This document shows, one piece after another, positions 1-9,821 of a stretch of DNA of 64,000 nt. This DNA is from Duganella sp. CF458 (GTDB lineage Bacteria > Pseudomonadota > Gammaproteobacteria > Burkholderiales > Burkholderiaceae_D). Location of the stretch: positions 1 through 64,000 of the forward strand of contig NZ_FOOF01000003.1 in the NCBI RefSeq assembly GCF_900113115.1, in the 5' to 3' direction. The notes beneath the pieces were generated by a model. That model was given only the letters and a program-made list of their open reading frames with translations. It was not told where the DNA came from and ran no database searches. A program made the position numbers and the translations under genes. Within the stretch, counting starts at the first letter, position 1. Each line of letters starts with the position of its first letter.

Positions 1-1
1 C

Positions 2-568
2 ACCAATTCCGGGCATGACATGCCGGTCGCGCCGAACTTGTTGAACCAAACGTTCCTGCCGACGCGGCCAAACGAAGCCTGGGTGGCAGACATCACCTAC
101 ATCGCGACTGAGGAAGGCTGGCTCTATCTGGCCGGCGTGAAGGACGTTTTCACCTGCGAGCTGGTGGGGTATGCGATGGGGCCACGCATGACGCAGGACT
201 TGACGGCGCAAGCCTTGTGGCGGGCTGTGCGCAACAAAAGACCGGCGGCGGGATTGATCCATCATTCTGATCGCGGCAGTCAATACTGCGCCGAGAAATA
301 CAGGAAACTGCAGAACCAATTCGGAATGCAGACTTCGATGTCGCGCAAGGGAAACTGCTTCGACAACGCGCCGATGGAGAGCTTCTGGGGCAGCTTGAAA
401 AATGAGCTGGTTCATCATCGTCGCTTTGCATGCAGGTCTGAAGCGCAGGCGGCCATTACGGAGTACATCGAGATCTTCTACAACCGCCAACGGCGTCACT
501 CGCGCCTTGGCTACAAATCGCCGGCACGCTTTGCGGCAGACTTCAACAAGGAAGTGCTGGCAGCTTGA
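2..568 (+). CDS. IS3-family transposase OrfB (5' truncated by window edge)
   Basis: DDE-type integrase/transposase catalytic domain of an IS3-family element. The frame is open from base 2, so this is the C-terminal part of a longer protein; the methionine at 20 is internal. The DDE triad is visible: Asp in WVADITY, Asp in HHSDRGS and Glu in PMESFW, with 35 residues between the second Asp and the Glu, the DD(35)E spacing of the IS3 family. The C-terminal NRQRRHSRLGYKSPA motif is typical of OrfB. In this family OrfB is normally made as an OrfAB fusion by programmed frameshifting; orfA is not in the window. No frameshift or stop interrupts the visible part. Confidence 0.95.
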   Translation, partial: TNSGHDMPVAPNLLNQTFLPTRPNEAWVADITYIATEEGWLYLAGVKDVFTCELVGYAMGPRMTQDLTAQALWRAVRNKRPAAGLIHHSDRGSQYCAEKYRKLQNQFGMQTSMSRKGNCFDNAPMESFWGSLKNELVHHRRFACRSEAQAAITEYIEIFYNRQRRHSRLGYKSPARFAADFNKEVLAA

Positions 569-575
569 GACGAGA

Positions 576-596
576 GTGTCCACTATTGACAGTACA
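576..596 (+). repeat. IS3 right terminal inverted repeat with outward -35 box
   Basis: The 21 bases after the transposase stop read as an IS3-type right end, which on the opposite strand would begin TGTACTGTCAATAG. They contain a perfect outward-facing TTGACA at 586-591. Outward -35 boxes in IS ends are known to form hybrid promoters with flanking DNA. The best -10 candidate here (TGTCAT, 609-614, 17-base spacing) overlaps the next start codon, so promoter activity is uncertain. Confidence 0.65.
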
Positions 597-612
597 CCTC
601 AAGGAGATTGTC

Positions 613-969
613 ATGCCATTAGATTTTGTAGACCGGCGGACAGCAGATTGCCTGGCCAATGTCATCGACGATGCGCTTGAACTTGCTGACGAATGTGGAT
701 GGCGGTATGCGTTGGCCTACCTTATCAGCAAACGCGTTCCTTCCCAGATCATTCAGCGATTACTGTCTGGTGGCGGACGCACCAGGCAAGCGCCAACAGG
801 CGGTCAGCCCACCTATCAGGCCGATGCCTACGGCTGGAAAGGCCGCAATACCGAAGGTATGGTCGATCTGTTCGAATCCCTGCGTGAGCGCAAACTTGAC
901 GCCCTTTGCTCTCAGAGCCAGGCACCCCGTCCGTTACGTTCAAGCGTCCATTTTGACGACAATGATTGA
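613..969 (+). CDS. small hypothetical protein, SQxIxR motif (118 aa)
   Basis: Unrecognised 118-residue protein. The ATG at 613 is chosen because a strong ribosome binding site, AAGGAGAT, sits at 601-608; an upstream in-frame start at 565 would lie inside the IS. The N-terminal half looks alpha-helical and contains LISKRVPSQIIQRLLS; the C-terminal half is polar and probably disordered, ending in acidic FDDND. There is no signal peptide or membrane segment. The SQxIxRhhS motif recurs in the next small protein (1086-1310), so the two may be diverged paralogues. The gene begins 17 bases after the IS right end, so its native promoter was probably displaced. Function unknown. Confidence 0.6.
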   Translation: MPLDFVDRRTADCLANVIDDALELADECGWRYALAYLISKRVPSQIIQRLLSGGGRTRQAPTGGQPTYQADAYGWKGRNTEGMVDLFESLRERKLDALCSQSQAPRPLRSSVHFDDND

Positions 970-1085
970 GCATTGCGATAGCGTAACCAGGCAAAGCCAA
1001 GACTGTTGTTTTGTAAGGTAGTGCAGCGAATAGGCAAGCAAATTAGTCGGCGTGTGCAATACTTGCTACAGGCAAGGAGGTGCAC

Positions 1086-1310
1086 ATGCGACCTTATCTA
1101 AGGATGCGGAGTCCAAGGCGACAAGATCACGAGATGGCGAAGAAGGTTCAGTGCGGCCTCTCGCTGCTGTATTTGGCTGGTATCGCGGAAGCTTGCCAGT
1201 ACATGGCTCGTGCAGGAATCTCAAGCCAAACGATTGAGAGAATCGTATCGGCTCGAAATGTTCGAGGCGCACACACGCCGATTAGAACCAGCGTAAATCA
1301 ACTACTCTAA
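1086..1310 (+). CDS. small hypothetical protein, SQxIxR motif (74 aa)
   Basis: Small basic protein of 74 residues. The start at 1086 is preceded by AAGGAGG at 1074-1080, an excellent ribosome binding site, which is the main reason to accept the gene. The core reads YMARAGISSQTIERIVSA and resembles the core of the 118-aa protein upstream (S-Q-x-I-x-R followed by two hydrophobics and Ser). There is no signal peptide and no Cys pair. It ends 47 bases before the convergent msrP stop. It could be a small DNA-binding or regulatory protein, but nothing in the sequence proves that. Confidence 0.6.
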   Translation: MRPYLRMRSPRRQDHEMAKKVQCGLSLLYLAGIAEACQYMARAGISSQTIERIVSARNVRGAHTPIRTSVNQLL

Positions 1311-1357
1311 AGCTCGGGGCGGAACCGCTCAATGGCATATCAATCGTTCTGACAGGC

Positions 1358-2272
1358 TTAGTAGAACTTCTTCAGGTCCATGCCCGTGTACAGCGACGCC
1401 ACCTCCGGATAGCCGTTGAACATCAGCGTCTTGCGCTTCTTGGTGAAGAAGCCGTCTTCGCCGATGCGGCGCTCGGAGGCCTGCGACCAGCGCGGGTGGT
1501 CAACTTCGGGATTTACGTTCGAATAGAAGCCGTACTCACTGGGCGCCGACTTGTTCCAGGAGGTGCGCGGCATATCACGCACGAAGCGGATCTTGACGAT
1601 GGACTTGGCGGATTTGAAGCCGTACTTCCACGGCACCACCATGCGCACCGGCGCGCCGTTCTGGTTCGGCAGCACGTCGCCATACATGCCCAGGGTGAGC
1701 AGCGCCAGCGGGTGATTGGCTTCGTCGATGCGCAAGCCTTCCACGTACGGCCAATCGAGCACGCGGCTGCGCACGCCGGGCATCTGGTTGTGGTCGGCCA
1801 GGGTGATGAATTCGACGAACTTGGCGTTGCCGGTCGGCTCGACCTTCTTGATCAATTCGGAGAAGGAATAACCGATCCACGGGATCACCATCGACCAGCC
1901 TTCCACGCAACGCAGGCGGTAGATGCGCTCTTGCAGGGGTGCCAGCTTGAGCAGGCTGTCGATGTCCAGCGTCATCGGCTTTTTGACTTCGCCTTCGATC
2001 TGTACCGTCCATGGACGCGTGCGCAGCGTGTGGGCATTTTCGGCCGGGTCCGACTTGTCGGTGCCGAACTCGTAGAAGTTGTTGTAGCTGGTGGCGTCCT
2101 TGCGCGAGGTCTGCTTTTCCATCACGGCGTAAGCAGGATTCAGCTTGGCGGGAAGATTGGCGGCTTGCACCAGTTCGGGGCCGAGGATGGCGCCCGCTGC
2201 GGCCAGCTTGATGAACTTGCGGCGCGACTCGAACACTTCGCGCGGCGTGATTTCGGAAGGGAGAATCAACAT
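1358..2272 (-). CDS. msrP: protein-methionine-sulfoxide reductase, catalytic subunit MsrP
   Basis: Periplasmic molybdopterin enzyme (YedY family) that reduces methionine sulfoxide in oxidised periplasmic proteins. The 304-residue protein has a twin-arginine signal (SRRKFIK, residues 16-22) followed by a hydrophobic stretch, which implies Tat export. The sulfite-oxidase fold is recognisable, with the molybdenum-ligand Cys at about residue 122 (RCVEGWS) and the conserved PWKYGFKS segment. ATG 2272 is chosen over the upstream TTG because it precedes the Tat signal at the usual distance and has GGAG upstream. It lies 61 bases downstream of ccsB and probably belongs to that operon. The membrane heme partner MsrQ, usually the next gene, is absent here. 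Confidence 0.95.
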   Translation of the reverse strand: MLILPSEITPREVFESRRKFIKLAAAGAILGPELVQAANLPAKLNPAYAVMEKQTSRKDATSYNNFYEFGTDKSDPAENAHTLRTRPWTVQIEGEVKKPMTLDIDSLLKLAPLQERIYRLRCVEGWSMVIPWIGYSFSELIKKVEPTGNAKFVEFITLADHNQMPGVRSRVLDWPYVEGLRIDEANHPLALLTLGMYGDVLPNQNGAPVRMVVPWKYGFKSAKSIVKIRFVRDMPRTSWNKSAPSEYGFYSNVNPEVDHPRWSQASERRIGEDGFFTKKRKTLMFNGYPEVASLYTGMDLKKFY

Positions 2273-2333
2273 GGTCGGCTCCAACTGGTGCAAGGTAATA
2301 GCTAAACCTTACACCAGTTTGCTGAAGCCGATA

Positions 2334-3479
2334 TTAAAGCTTGCCGTAGGAATGCAGGCCGGAGAGGAACATGTTCACGCCCAGGAAGGCGAAGGTGGTG
2401 ACCAGCAGGCCGACCAGGGCCCACCATGCTGCAGGACGGCCGCGCAGGCCCGACATCAGGCGCATGTGCAGCCAGGCTGCGTAGTTCAACCAGACGATCA
2501 GCGCCCAGGTTTCTTTCGGGTCCCAGGACCAGTAGCCGCCCCAGGCTTCCGCCGCCCACAGGGCGCCCAGGATGGTGGCGATGGTGAAAAAGGCGAAGCC
2601 GATCGAGATCGCCTTGTACATCACGTCATCCAGCACGTCCAGCGATGGCAGGCGGTCCACCAGCAGGCCATGCGACTTGAGCAGGTAGGCCGAGGCCACC
2701 ATGGCAGCCAGCGCAAACGTGCCGTAGCCGATGAAGTTGGCCGGCACGTGGATCTTCATCCACCAGCTTTGCAGGGCCGGCACCAAGGGCTGGATCTCCG
2801 ATGCGCCGCGCGCCACGGTGTACCACAGCAGGAAGCCGACCGCGGCCGAAATCACCAGCAGCACGAAGGGCCCCAGGGCGCGGGTCTGGTAGTGCGCTTC
2901 ATAGTACAGGTAGAACATCGCGGTGATCAGCGAGAACAGGATGAACACTTCGTACAGGTTCGAGATCGGGATATGGCCGACGTCGGTGCCGATCAGGTAG
3001 GACTCGTACCAGCGCACCAGCATGCCGGTCACGCCCAGCACGATGCCGGCCCAGCACAGCCGCGAGCCGATGGCGCCGCCGAAGTCGGAGCGCGCCACCA
3101 GCCCGACCCAGTAGAACAGCGTGGACAGGACGAACATGGTGCTCATCCACAGGATGGCCGACTGGCTCGATAGCATGTATTTGAGGAAGAAGCGCTTGTC
3201 CGCGGCCGCCAGGTCGCCGCCGTACAGGCTGACCGCCCACAGCGCCAGCGCAAACGACAGCGGCATCAGCCAGCGCAGCGGCTTCCAGTACCAGCCCAGC
3301 GCGGCGAACACCGGGGCCGATGCCAGCAGGATGCCCTTCTCGTAGATGTCCATATAGGCGCCGAAGCGGTTGAAGGCGTACAGCGCCCCTGCGCACAAGG
3401 CCAGTGCAAACAACCAGTCGAACGCGTTCAGGCGCTTGAAATAGCCGGGTTGCTGGGTATAGGTTTGTATTGCTTCCAT
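2334..3479 (-). CDS. ccsB: cytochrome c biogenesis protein CcsB/CcsA (System II)
   Basis: Polytopic membrane protein (381 aa) that, with ResB, exports heme and attaches it to CxxCH motifs of apocytochromes c in the periplasm. The tryptophan-rich WWD motif, WGGYWSWDPKETWA, lies at about residues 312-325, with His residues in flanking loops as heme ligands of the family. Roughly eight hydrophobic segments are visible. Start at ATG 3479, with GGAGAATC upstream; an earlier in-frame start adds eight residues without a better site. Only 28 bases separate it from resB, so the two are surely co-transcribed. It serves the adjacent cytochrome c4 and other c-type cytochromes. Confidence 0.95.
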   Translation of the reverse strand: MEAIQTYTQQPGYFKRLNAFDWLFALALCAGALYAFNRFGAYMDIYEKGILLASAPVFAALGWYWKPLRWLMPLSFALALWAVSLYGGDLAAADKRFFLKYMLSSQSAILWMSTMFVLSTLFYWVGLVARSDFGGAIGSRLCWAGIVLGVTGMLVRWYESYLIGTDVGHIPISNLYEVFILFSLITAMFYLYYEAHYQTRALGPFVLLVISAAVGFLLWYTVARGASEIQPLVPALQSWWMKIHVPANFIGYGTFALAAMVASAYLLKSHGLLVDRLPSLDVLDDVMYKAISIGFAFFTIATILGALWAAEAWGGYWSWDPKETWALIVWLNYAAWLHMRLMSGLRGRPAAWWALVGLLVTTFAFLGVNMFLSGLHSYGKL

Positions 3480-3507
3480 TTGCGATTCTCCAAAACTTGG
3501 CAACAGC

Positions 3508-5598
3508 TTACGCCGATTGCGGAAGTTTTTCCTTGAGTTCCTTAAATTCCTGTTCGAAGTCCAGCGTCTTGCGCTGCGTGCTCATGGCCATCAGGGCCTC
3601 GGCACCGCCTTCGCCATCCTTGATCCAGACCCAGACGCGGCGCTCGCGGATATAGAACATCGCGAACACCCCCAGCACCAGCAGCAGGCAGCCAATGTAC
3701 ACGATGGTCTTGCCCGGCGAGCGTGTCACCTGGAATACCGATGCTTTGATTTGCGTGAACTCATCGAGTTGCAGGTAGACCGGGGCGCCGTAGAAGAAGC
3801 TGTCCGACAGCGCGTTGGTGGCCAGTTGCAGGAAGCGGCCATGGGTTTCATCCAGCGCGGCGGCGGCCTTGCCATCCTGGGCACGGGCGGCCTGCCACAG
3901 CTCCCACATCGAGCCATTCAGAATCTTCAGGAAGATCTCGGCGGCCTTGGTCTGCTCGGCCTGCGGTACCTTCTCCAGGAAACGGCTGATGGCAAAGAAG
4001 CCGGCGCCGTTGCTGTCGCCGGCGAAGATCTCCAGGCCTTTCAGCGCCGAGGCTTCCAGCTGCCCGCGCAGGACGTCGCCAGCCTTCGATTGCGGCATGG
4101 CGTGCGCCGCGTAGTTCGCTGCGGCTTTCTGGCGCAGGGCCGGGTCCTGCAGGGCGGCGCGCAGGCGCATCCACTCGCGCACGCTGTGTTCGTCGTCGGC
4201 CGGAATGCGCAGGTAGCTGAACGGGTCGGAAGGATTGGCGCGCACCCCGGCCAGGAAAACGGTATCGCCTTCGATGGTCACCGGCTGCATGTAGTTCTGG
4301 TATTCGCGCGCCTGGCCGGTCTTGTCGCGCAGCTTGTACTGCACCGAGGGGCCGACGTTTTTCAGGTCCTTGTTATGCGCGGTCTTGGCTGCCGAACCGA
4401 GTTGCTTGTCCAGGCTGCGCGAGAACGATTCGTTCAGGCTTTCGCCCTTGGTGACGGCACGGGCGTCCCGGCCGCTGATGTTTTCCACGTTGAAGGGGCG
4501 GAAGTCGCTCCACTCTACCGTGTACTCGTCATTCAGCTTGGTGCTGCCGTTGACCTCGCCGTCCAGGCCGAAGGTGGTGGTGGCGCTGCCCTGCATCGGG
4601 TGGCCCAGCAATTTCAGCTTGCTGCCGCCGTCTTCGAAGGACGACTGGTAGATCGCCACGCCTTCAAAGATCAACGGCTTGTTGACCTCGACCACGGCAT
4701 CGACCGTCTTGCCGCTCTCGTTGGAACGCACGGTCACGTGGCTGGCGAACAGCTTCGGCATGCCGGTGCTGTAAAAATCGATATCGAACTTCTTGAGCTG
4801 GATGGTGAACGGCAAGTCTTGCAGCAGCACGCCGTCCGGGCGCGGCAGGATGGCGGTATTGCCGGCCGCGCCTTCCGGCAGCGCGATATTGCCGCGGTAG
4901 GTCGGGTTGTGCACGCCAAGGCGGTGCTGGACCGGGATATCCGCGATCAGGCCGGTGCCGCCGAAGGCGGTCTTGCCCAACATCCATTGCTGGAAGCGGA
5001 TCGGCAGGTCGGAATCGAGCATGCCGCCAACCAGGATGATGACGATGGCGCTGTGGGCAAAGATATAGCCGAACTTGTTGCCCGCGCCGCGCTTGGCCGA
5101 CACCAGGATGGCGCCGTCTTTTTCGATGACCTTGGCGCCGTAGCCGGCGTGGCCCAGGCGCTGGGCGGTCTGCGCGGCCAATTGCTCGCGCGACAGCGGC
5201 GATTGCCAATGAGTCTTGTGGTGGAAATTGTTGAGCGACGCCTCGCGCACCTTCTCGCGCCAGCTTTGCATATCCTTCAGCATCTTGGGCGTATTGTGCA
5301 CGATGCACAGCGAGGTCGACACGACCAGCAAGGCGCACATCGAAACGAACCACCACGACGAGTAAATCGCGTACAGGCCCAGTTTATTAAACACTTCGAA
5401 CCAGAACGGGCCGAACTGGTTGATGTAGTTCGGCATCGGCTGGCTTTGCTGCACGATGGTGCCGATGATCGCGGCGAAGATGATCACCACGAACAGCGCG
5501 ATGGCGAAGCGCATCGACGACAGCAACTCGACCGTCTCGGCCAGTGGACCGCGCCGGTTGCGCAGCTGGATTCCGGAAGTGCTTGGGGTGTCGCTCAT
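3508..5598 (-). CDS. resB: cytochrome c biogenesis protein ResB (System II)
   Basis: ResB/Ccs1 subunit of the System II heme-handling complex, 696 aa. Membrane segments are visible at about residues 25-50 (FAIALFVVIIFAAIIGTI), 80-100 and 175-195, then a large periplasmic domain and a final membrane helix near residue 640 (TIVYIGCLLLVLGVFAMFYI). This is the standard layout: three N-terminal helices, a large periplasmic loop and a C-terminal helix. It holds apocytochrome and works with CcsB downstream. A strong hairpin with a U-run lies between it and the upstream cytochrome c4 gene, so resB-ccsB-msrP probably has its own promoter or depends on read-through. Confidence 0.95.
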   Translation of the reverse strand: MSDTPSTSGIQLRNRRGPLAETVELLSSMRFAIALFVVIIFAAIIGTIVQQSQPMPNYINQFGPFWFEVFNKLGLYAIYSSWWFVSMCALLVVSTSLCIVHNTPKMLKDMQSWREKVREASLNNFHHKTHWQSPLSREQLAAQTAQRLGHAGYGAKVIEKDGAILVSAKRGAGNKFGYIFAHSAIVIILVGGMLDSDLPIRFQQWMLGKTAFGGTGLIADIPVQHRLGVHNPTYRGNIALPEGAAGNTAILPRPDGVLLQDLPFTIQLKKFDIDFYSTGMPKLFASHVTVRSNESGKTVDAVVEVNKPLIFEGVAIYQSSFEDGGSKLKLLGHPMQGSATTTFGLDGEVNGSTKLNDEYTVEWSDFRPFNVENISGRDARAVTKGESLNESFSRSLDKQLGSAAKTAHNKDLKNVGPSVQYKLRDKTGQAREYQNYMQPVTIEGDTVFLAGVRANPSDPFSYLRIPADDEHSVREWMRLRAALQDPALRQKAAANYAAHAMPQSKAGDVLRGQLEASALKGLEIFAGDSNGAGFFAISRFLEKVPQAEQTKAAEIFLKILNGSMWELWQAARAQDGKAAAALDETHGRFLQLATNALSDSFFYGAPVYLQLDEFTQIKASVFQVTRSPGKTIVYIGCLLLVLGVFAMFYIRERRVWVWIKDGEGGAEALMAMSTQRKTLDFEQEFKELKEKLPQSA

Positions 5599-5630
5599 TG
5601 CTACCCAGGGGAAAAGTCAGGAGGATACGC

Positions 5631-5666
5631 AAAAAAAGGGCAGCCTGCTTGCGCGGCCGCCCTTTT
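5631..5666 (-). terminator. Rho-independent terminator after cytochrome c4
   Basis: On the minus strand the sequence forms an AAAAGGGC-GGCC / GGCT-GCCCTTTT stem with a short loop, followed by a run of seven T. It lies about 40 bases past the cytochrome c4 stop and just before resB, separating the two transcripts. A second GC-rich palindrome (CCGCCCTGCAGCGGGCGG, about 5682-5699) sits immediately before it. Confidence 0.8.
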
Positions 5667-5705
5667 CATGTCCAACACCGCCCTGCAGCGGGCGGCGCAT
5701 TGCAA

Positions 5706-6371
5706 TTACTTCAAGCCGGCCATGTAGTCGGCAACCGCTTCGATTTCCTTGTCGGACATGCGGTAAGCGATGGTTTGCATTTCAGGGCTGGACTTGCGGG
5801 TGCCGGCCTTGAAGGCCTTCAGGGTGGCAGCGCTGTAATCCTGGTGCTGGCCGCCAACGCGCGGGTACATGGCTGGCATGCCGCCGCCGGCTGGGCCGTG
5901 GCAGGAAGCACAGGCCGGCACGCGGTTTTCAGCGATGCCGCCGCGGTAGATCTTCTTGCCCAGTTCGACGGTGTCCTTGTTCTTGGCGGCGCCGGCCTTG
6001 TTTGGCTCGGTGGCCAGGTAGGCTGCAACGTTTTTCTTCTCTTCGTCGGTCAGCGCCTTGGCGAAAGCGGTCATCACGGTGCCTGGACGTGCATCGCCGC
6101 TGAAGGCCACCAGTTGCTTGTAAACGTAGGCTTCGCCCTGGCCACCCAGTTTCGGATTGATGGTGATGGTCGATGCACCCTTGGCGCCGTGGCAGGATAC
6201 GCAGGCTGGAATGCCGCGCGCGTTGTCACCTTCAGCATACAGGGTAGCGCCTTTGGCTGGATCAACCTTGGCTGCTGCCGGGGCATGCGCTTCACTAGCG
6301 GAGGCCACGCCGGAAACGGCCAGCATTGCGACGAACAAGGATTTTACAAATGGCGAAAACGCACGATTCAT
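5706..6371 (-). CDS. cytochrome c4, diheme c-type cytochrome
   Basis: Periplasmic electron carrier of 221 aa with two tandem c-type cytochrome domains: CVSCH at residues 57-61 and CASCH at 154-158, each followed by a distal region containing the axial Met (GTVMTAF in the first; the second near PAMYPRVGG or QTIAYRM). The Sec signal peptide is visible (SLFVAMLAVSGVASASEA). The length and two-domain layout match cytochrome c4, which passes electrons from the bc1 complex to terminal oxidases. Its neighbours resB and ccsB mature such cytochromes. It is divergent from engB, and the roughly 130-base gap must hold both promoters. Confidence 0.95.
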   Translation of the reverse strand: MNRAFSPFVKSLFVAMLAVSGVASASEAHAPAAAKVDPAKGATLYAEGDNARGIPACVSCHGAKGASTITINPKLGGQGEAYVYKQLVAFSGDARPGTVMTAFAKALTDEEKKNVAAYLATEPNKAGAAKNKDTVELGKKIYRGGIAENRVPACASCHGPAGGGMPAMYPRVGGQHQDYSAATLKAFKAGTRKSSPEMQTIAYRMSDKEIEAVADYMAGLK

Positions 6372-6501
6372 TCAGACACCTTGGGACAGAAGTAAATAAT
6401 GAGTAGTATAAGAATTGGCGCAATATAGCATGGCAACAATTCGTAACCCCTTATTGTACAATAGCTTTCCTGCATTTTTGCCCTCTTTTGTTGCTTTCCC
6501 C

Positions 6502-8198
<1,697 letters not shown>

Positions 8199-8200
8199 AA

Positions 8201-8270
8201 AATAAATGGGGACGTACCCCATTTATTCTGCAATGTTGCTCAATAAATGGGGTACGTCCCCATTTTTTAT
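8201..8270. repeat. paired inverted palindromes, GGGGACGTACCCC type
   Basis: Two palindromic units face each other. Unit 1 at 8201-8227 has perfect 11-base arms (AATAAATGGGG / CCCCATTTATT) around ACGTA. Unit 2 at 8242-8270 is the inverted copy. A 14-base spacer separates them, so the whole forms one long hairpin or two small ones. It sits between convergent genes and probably terminates hemB and the symporter gene; the symporter stop codon lies inside unit 2. The architecture recalls REP/BIME elements spread by REP-associated transposases; that origin is inference. Confidence 0.85.
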
Positions 8271-9730
8271 GCGTTCAAGCCTTTGACGTGATGTACCGCC
8301 TCCTGGCGATTCTGCAGCACCTGCGGCATCAGTGAGCCGGCGATCATGCCGGCGAAGGCGGCGCCGAGGCCGGCCAGCTGGCCGGGGAACGCCGCGCCCC
8401 ATGGCGAAATCTGCGGGAAGAACATCACCCATACGGCAATCCCGGCGCCCACCGAGAACACCGCGCCTTGGGTGGTGGCGCGCTTCCAGTACAGTCCCAT
8501 CAGCAGCGGCACGAACGCGCCCACCAGGGTCACCTGGTAGGCAGTCGACACCAGCTCATAAATCGAGGTGCCTTTCATCGCAATCGCGTACGCCAGCACA
8601 GTGGCGGCGAACACCACGATGGTGGCGCGCATGGCGAACAGCTGCTTCTTGTCGCTCATGCCCGGGCGCAGGTTCTTCAGGATGTTTTCCACGAAGCTGG
8701 TCGATGGCGCCAGCAGCGTCGCCGACGAGGTCGACTTGATCGCCGACAGCAATGCGCCGAAGAACAGGATCTGCATCACCAGCGGCATCTTGGTCAGCAC
8801 GAAGGTAGGCAGCAGGCGCTGGTAATCGTTCTTGGCCATTTCCAACCCGCCTTCCCCCATCACGATGATGGCGCAGGTCACGATGAACATCGGCACGGCG
8901 GCAAAGATGATGTAGCTGGCGCCGCCGATCACCGCGCCGGTGCGCGCGGTCGGCGCATCCTTTGCCGACATCACGCGCTGGAATACGTCCTGCTGCGGGA
9001 TCGAGCCCAGCATCATGGTCACGGCGGCGCCGACGAAGAAGGCGATATCGGTAAAGGTGGCTGGCGGCATGAAATTCCACAGCTCCTTGTCGCTGATCAC
9101 GGTCAGCACCTTGGCGGAGCCGCCGGCCAGATCGGCCGAAAAGATGGCGATGATGGTCAAGCCCACCACCAGCACGATCATCTGGATGAAGTCGGTCCAG
9201 GCCACGGCCAGGAAGCCGCCGATCACCACATAGATCAGCACGGCCAGCGTGCCGACAATCATGCCTGCGGTTTCCGACATGGCGCCGTTGGTCAACACCG
9301 TGAATACCAGGCCCAGCGCGGTAATCTGCGCCGCCACCCAGCCAAGGTAGGAAATGATGATGGCGATCGAGCAGAATACCTCGATGCCCTTGCCGTAGCG
9401 CTGGCGGTAAAAATCGCCGATGGTGAGCAGGTTGAGCTTGTACAGGCGGGCCGCGAAGAACATGCCGACCAGGATCAGGCAGGTGCCCGCGCCGAAGGGA
9501 TCTTCCACGATGGCATTGAGGCCGCCCTGCACGAACTTGGCCGGAATACCCATCACCGTTTCCGCGCCAAACCAGGTGGCAAACGTTGTCGTGACGACCA
9601 TAATCAGCGGCAAGCTGCGTCCCGCCACGGCGAAATCGGTTGTGTTCTTGATACGGGTGCCAGCCCATGCGCCGATGGCCAGGGTGCCCAGCAGGTACAG
9701 CACAACAAAGGAAATCAGGGTGATGTTCAT
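8267..9730 (-). CDS. sodium:solute symporter (SSS family)
   Basis: Inner-membrane Na+-coupled transporter, 487 aa with about 13 hydrophobic segments. It matches the SSSF family: N-terminal segment LYLLGTLAIGAWAGTRIKNTTDFAVAGRS, then ATWFGAETVMGIPAKF, and a central VIGGFLAVAWTDFIQM stretch typical of the family signature. The substrate cannot be read from the sequence; proline, pantothenate, acetate and other organic solutes are all possible. Start ATG 9730 is preferred because it opens directly into the first helix. The gene is convergent with hemB and shares the palindromic repeat at its 3' end. No obvious partner subunit is adjacent. Confidence 0.9.
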   Translation of the reverse strand: MNITLISFVVLYLLGTLAIGAWAGTRIKNTTDFAVAGRSLPLIMVVTTTFATWFGAETVMGIPAKFVQGGLNAIVEDPFGAGTCLILVGMFFAARLYKLNLLTIGDFYRQRYGKGIEVFCSIAIIISYLGWVAAQITALGLVFTVLTNGAMSETAGMIVGTLAVLIYVVIGGFLAVAWTDFIQMIVLVVGLTIIAIFSADLAGGSAKVLTVISDKELWNFMPPATFTDIAFFVGAAVTMMLGSIPQQDVFQRVMSAKDAPTARTGAVIGGASYIIFAAVPMFIVTCAIIVMGEGGLEMAKNDYQRLLPTFVLTKMPLVMQILFFGALLSAIKSTSSATLLAPSTSFVENILKNLRPGMSDKKQLFAMRATIVVFAATVLAYAIAMKGTSIYELVSTAYQVTLVGAFVPLLMGLYWKRATTQGAVFSVGAGIAVWVMFFPQISPWGAAFPGQLAGLGAAFAGMIAGSLMPQVLQNRQEAVHHVKGLNA

Positions 9731-9821
9731 CGCGGCTAAAACTCCGGCTCCAATCGGCAAATTCGGCGATTATAGCGGCAAGAACCCTGGCGCTTTCAAG
9801 AATTTTTACAACGTTGTTGCC

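Larger units (their letters stand above)
1..596 (+). mobile_element. IS3-family insertion sequence, right-hand part
   Basis: The window opens inside an IS3-family element. The visible part is the 3' portion of the orfB transposase reading frame followed by a terminal inverted repeat ending near 596 with the CA dinucleotide expected of IS3 ends. The left end, orfA and the left inverted repeat lie outside the window, so completeness and the target duplication cannot be checked. Whether it is active is unknown, but the visible catalytic residues are intact. Confidence 0.9.

Noticed and set aside
3517..5727. 736-codon open frame on the plus strand opposite resB
   Set aside because: Composition is that of a reverse-complement shadow in GC-rich DNA (Arg/His/Gln/Gly-rich, no domain), while resB on the other strand is a clear family member.
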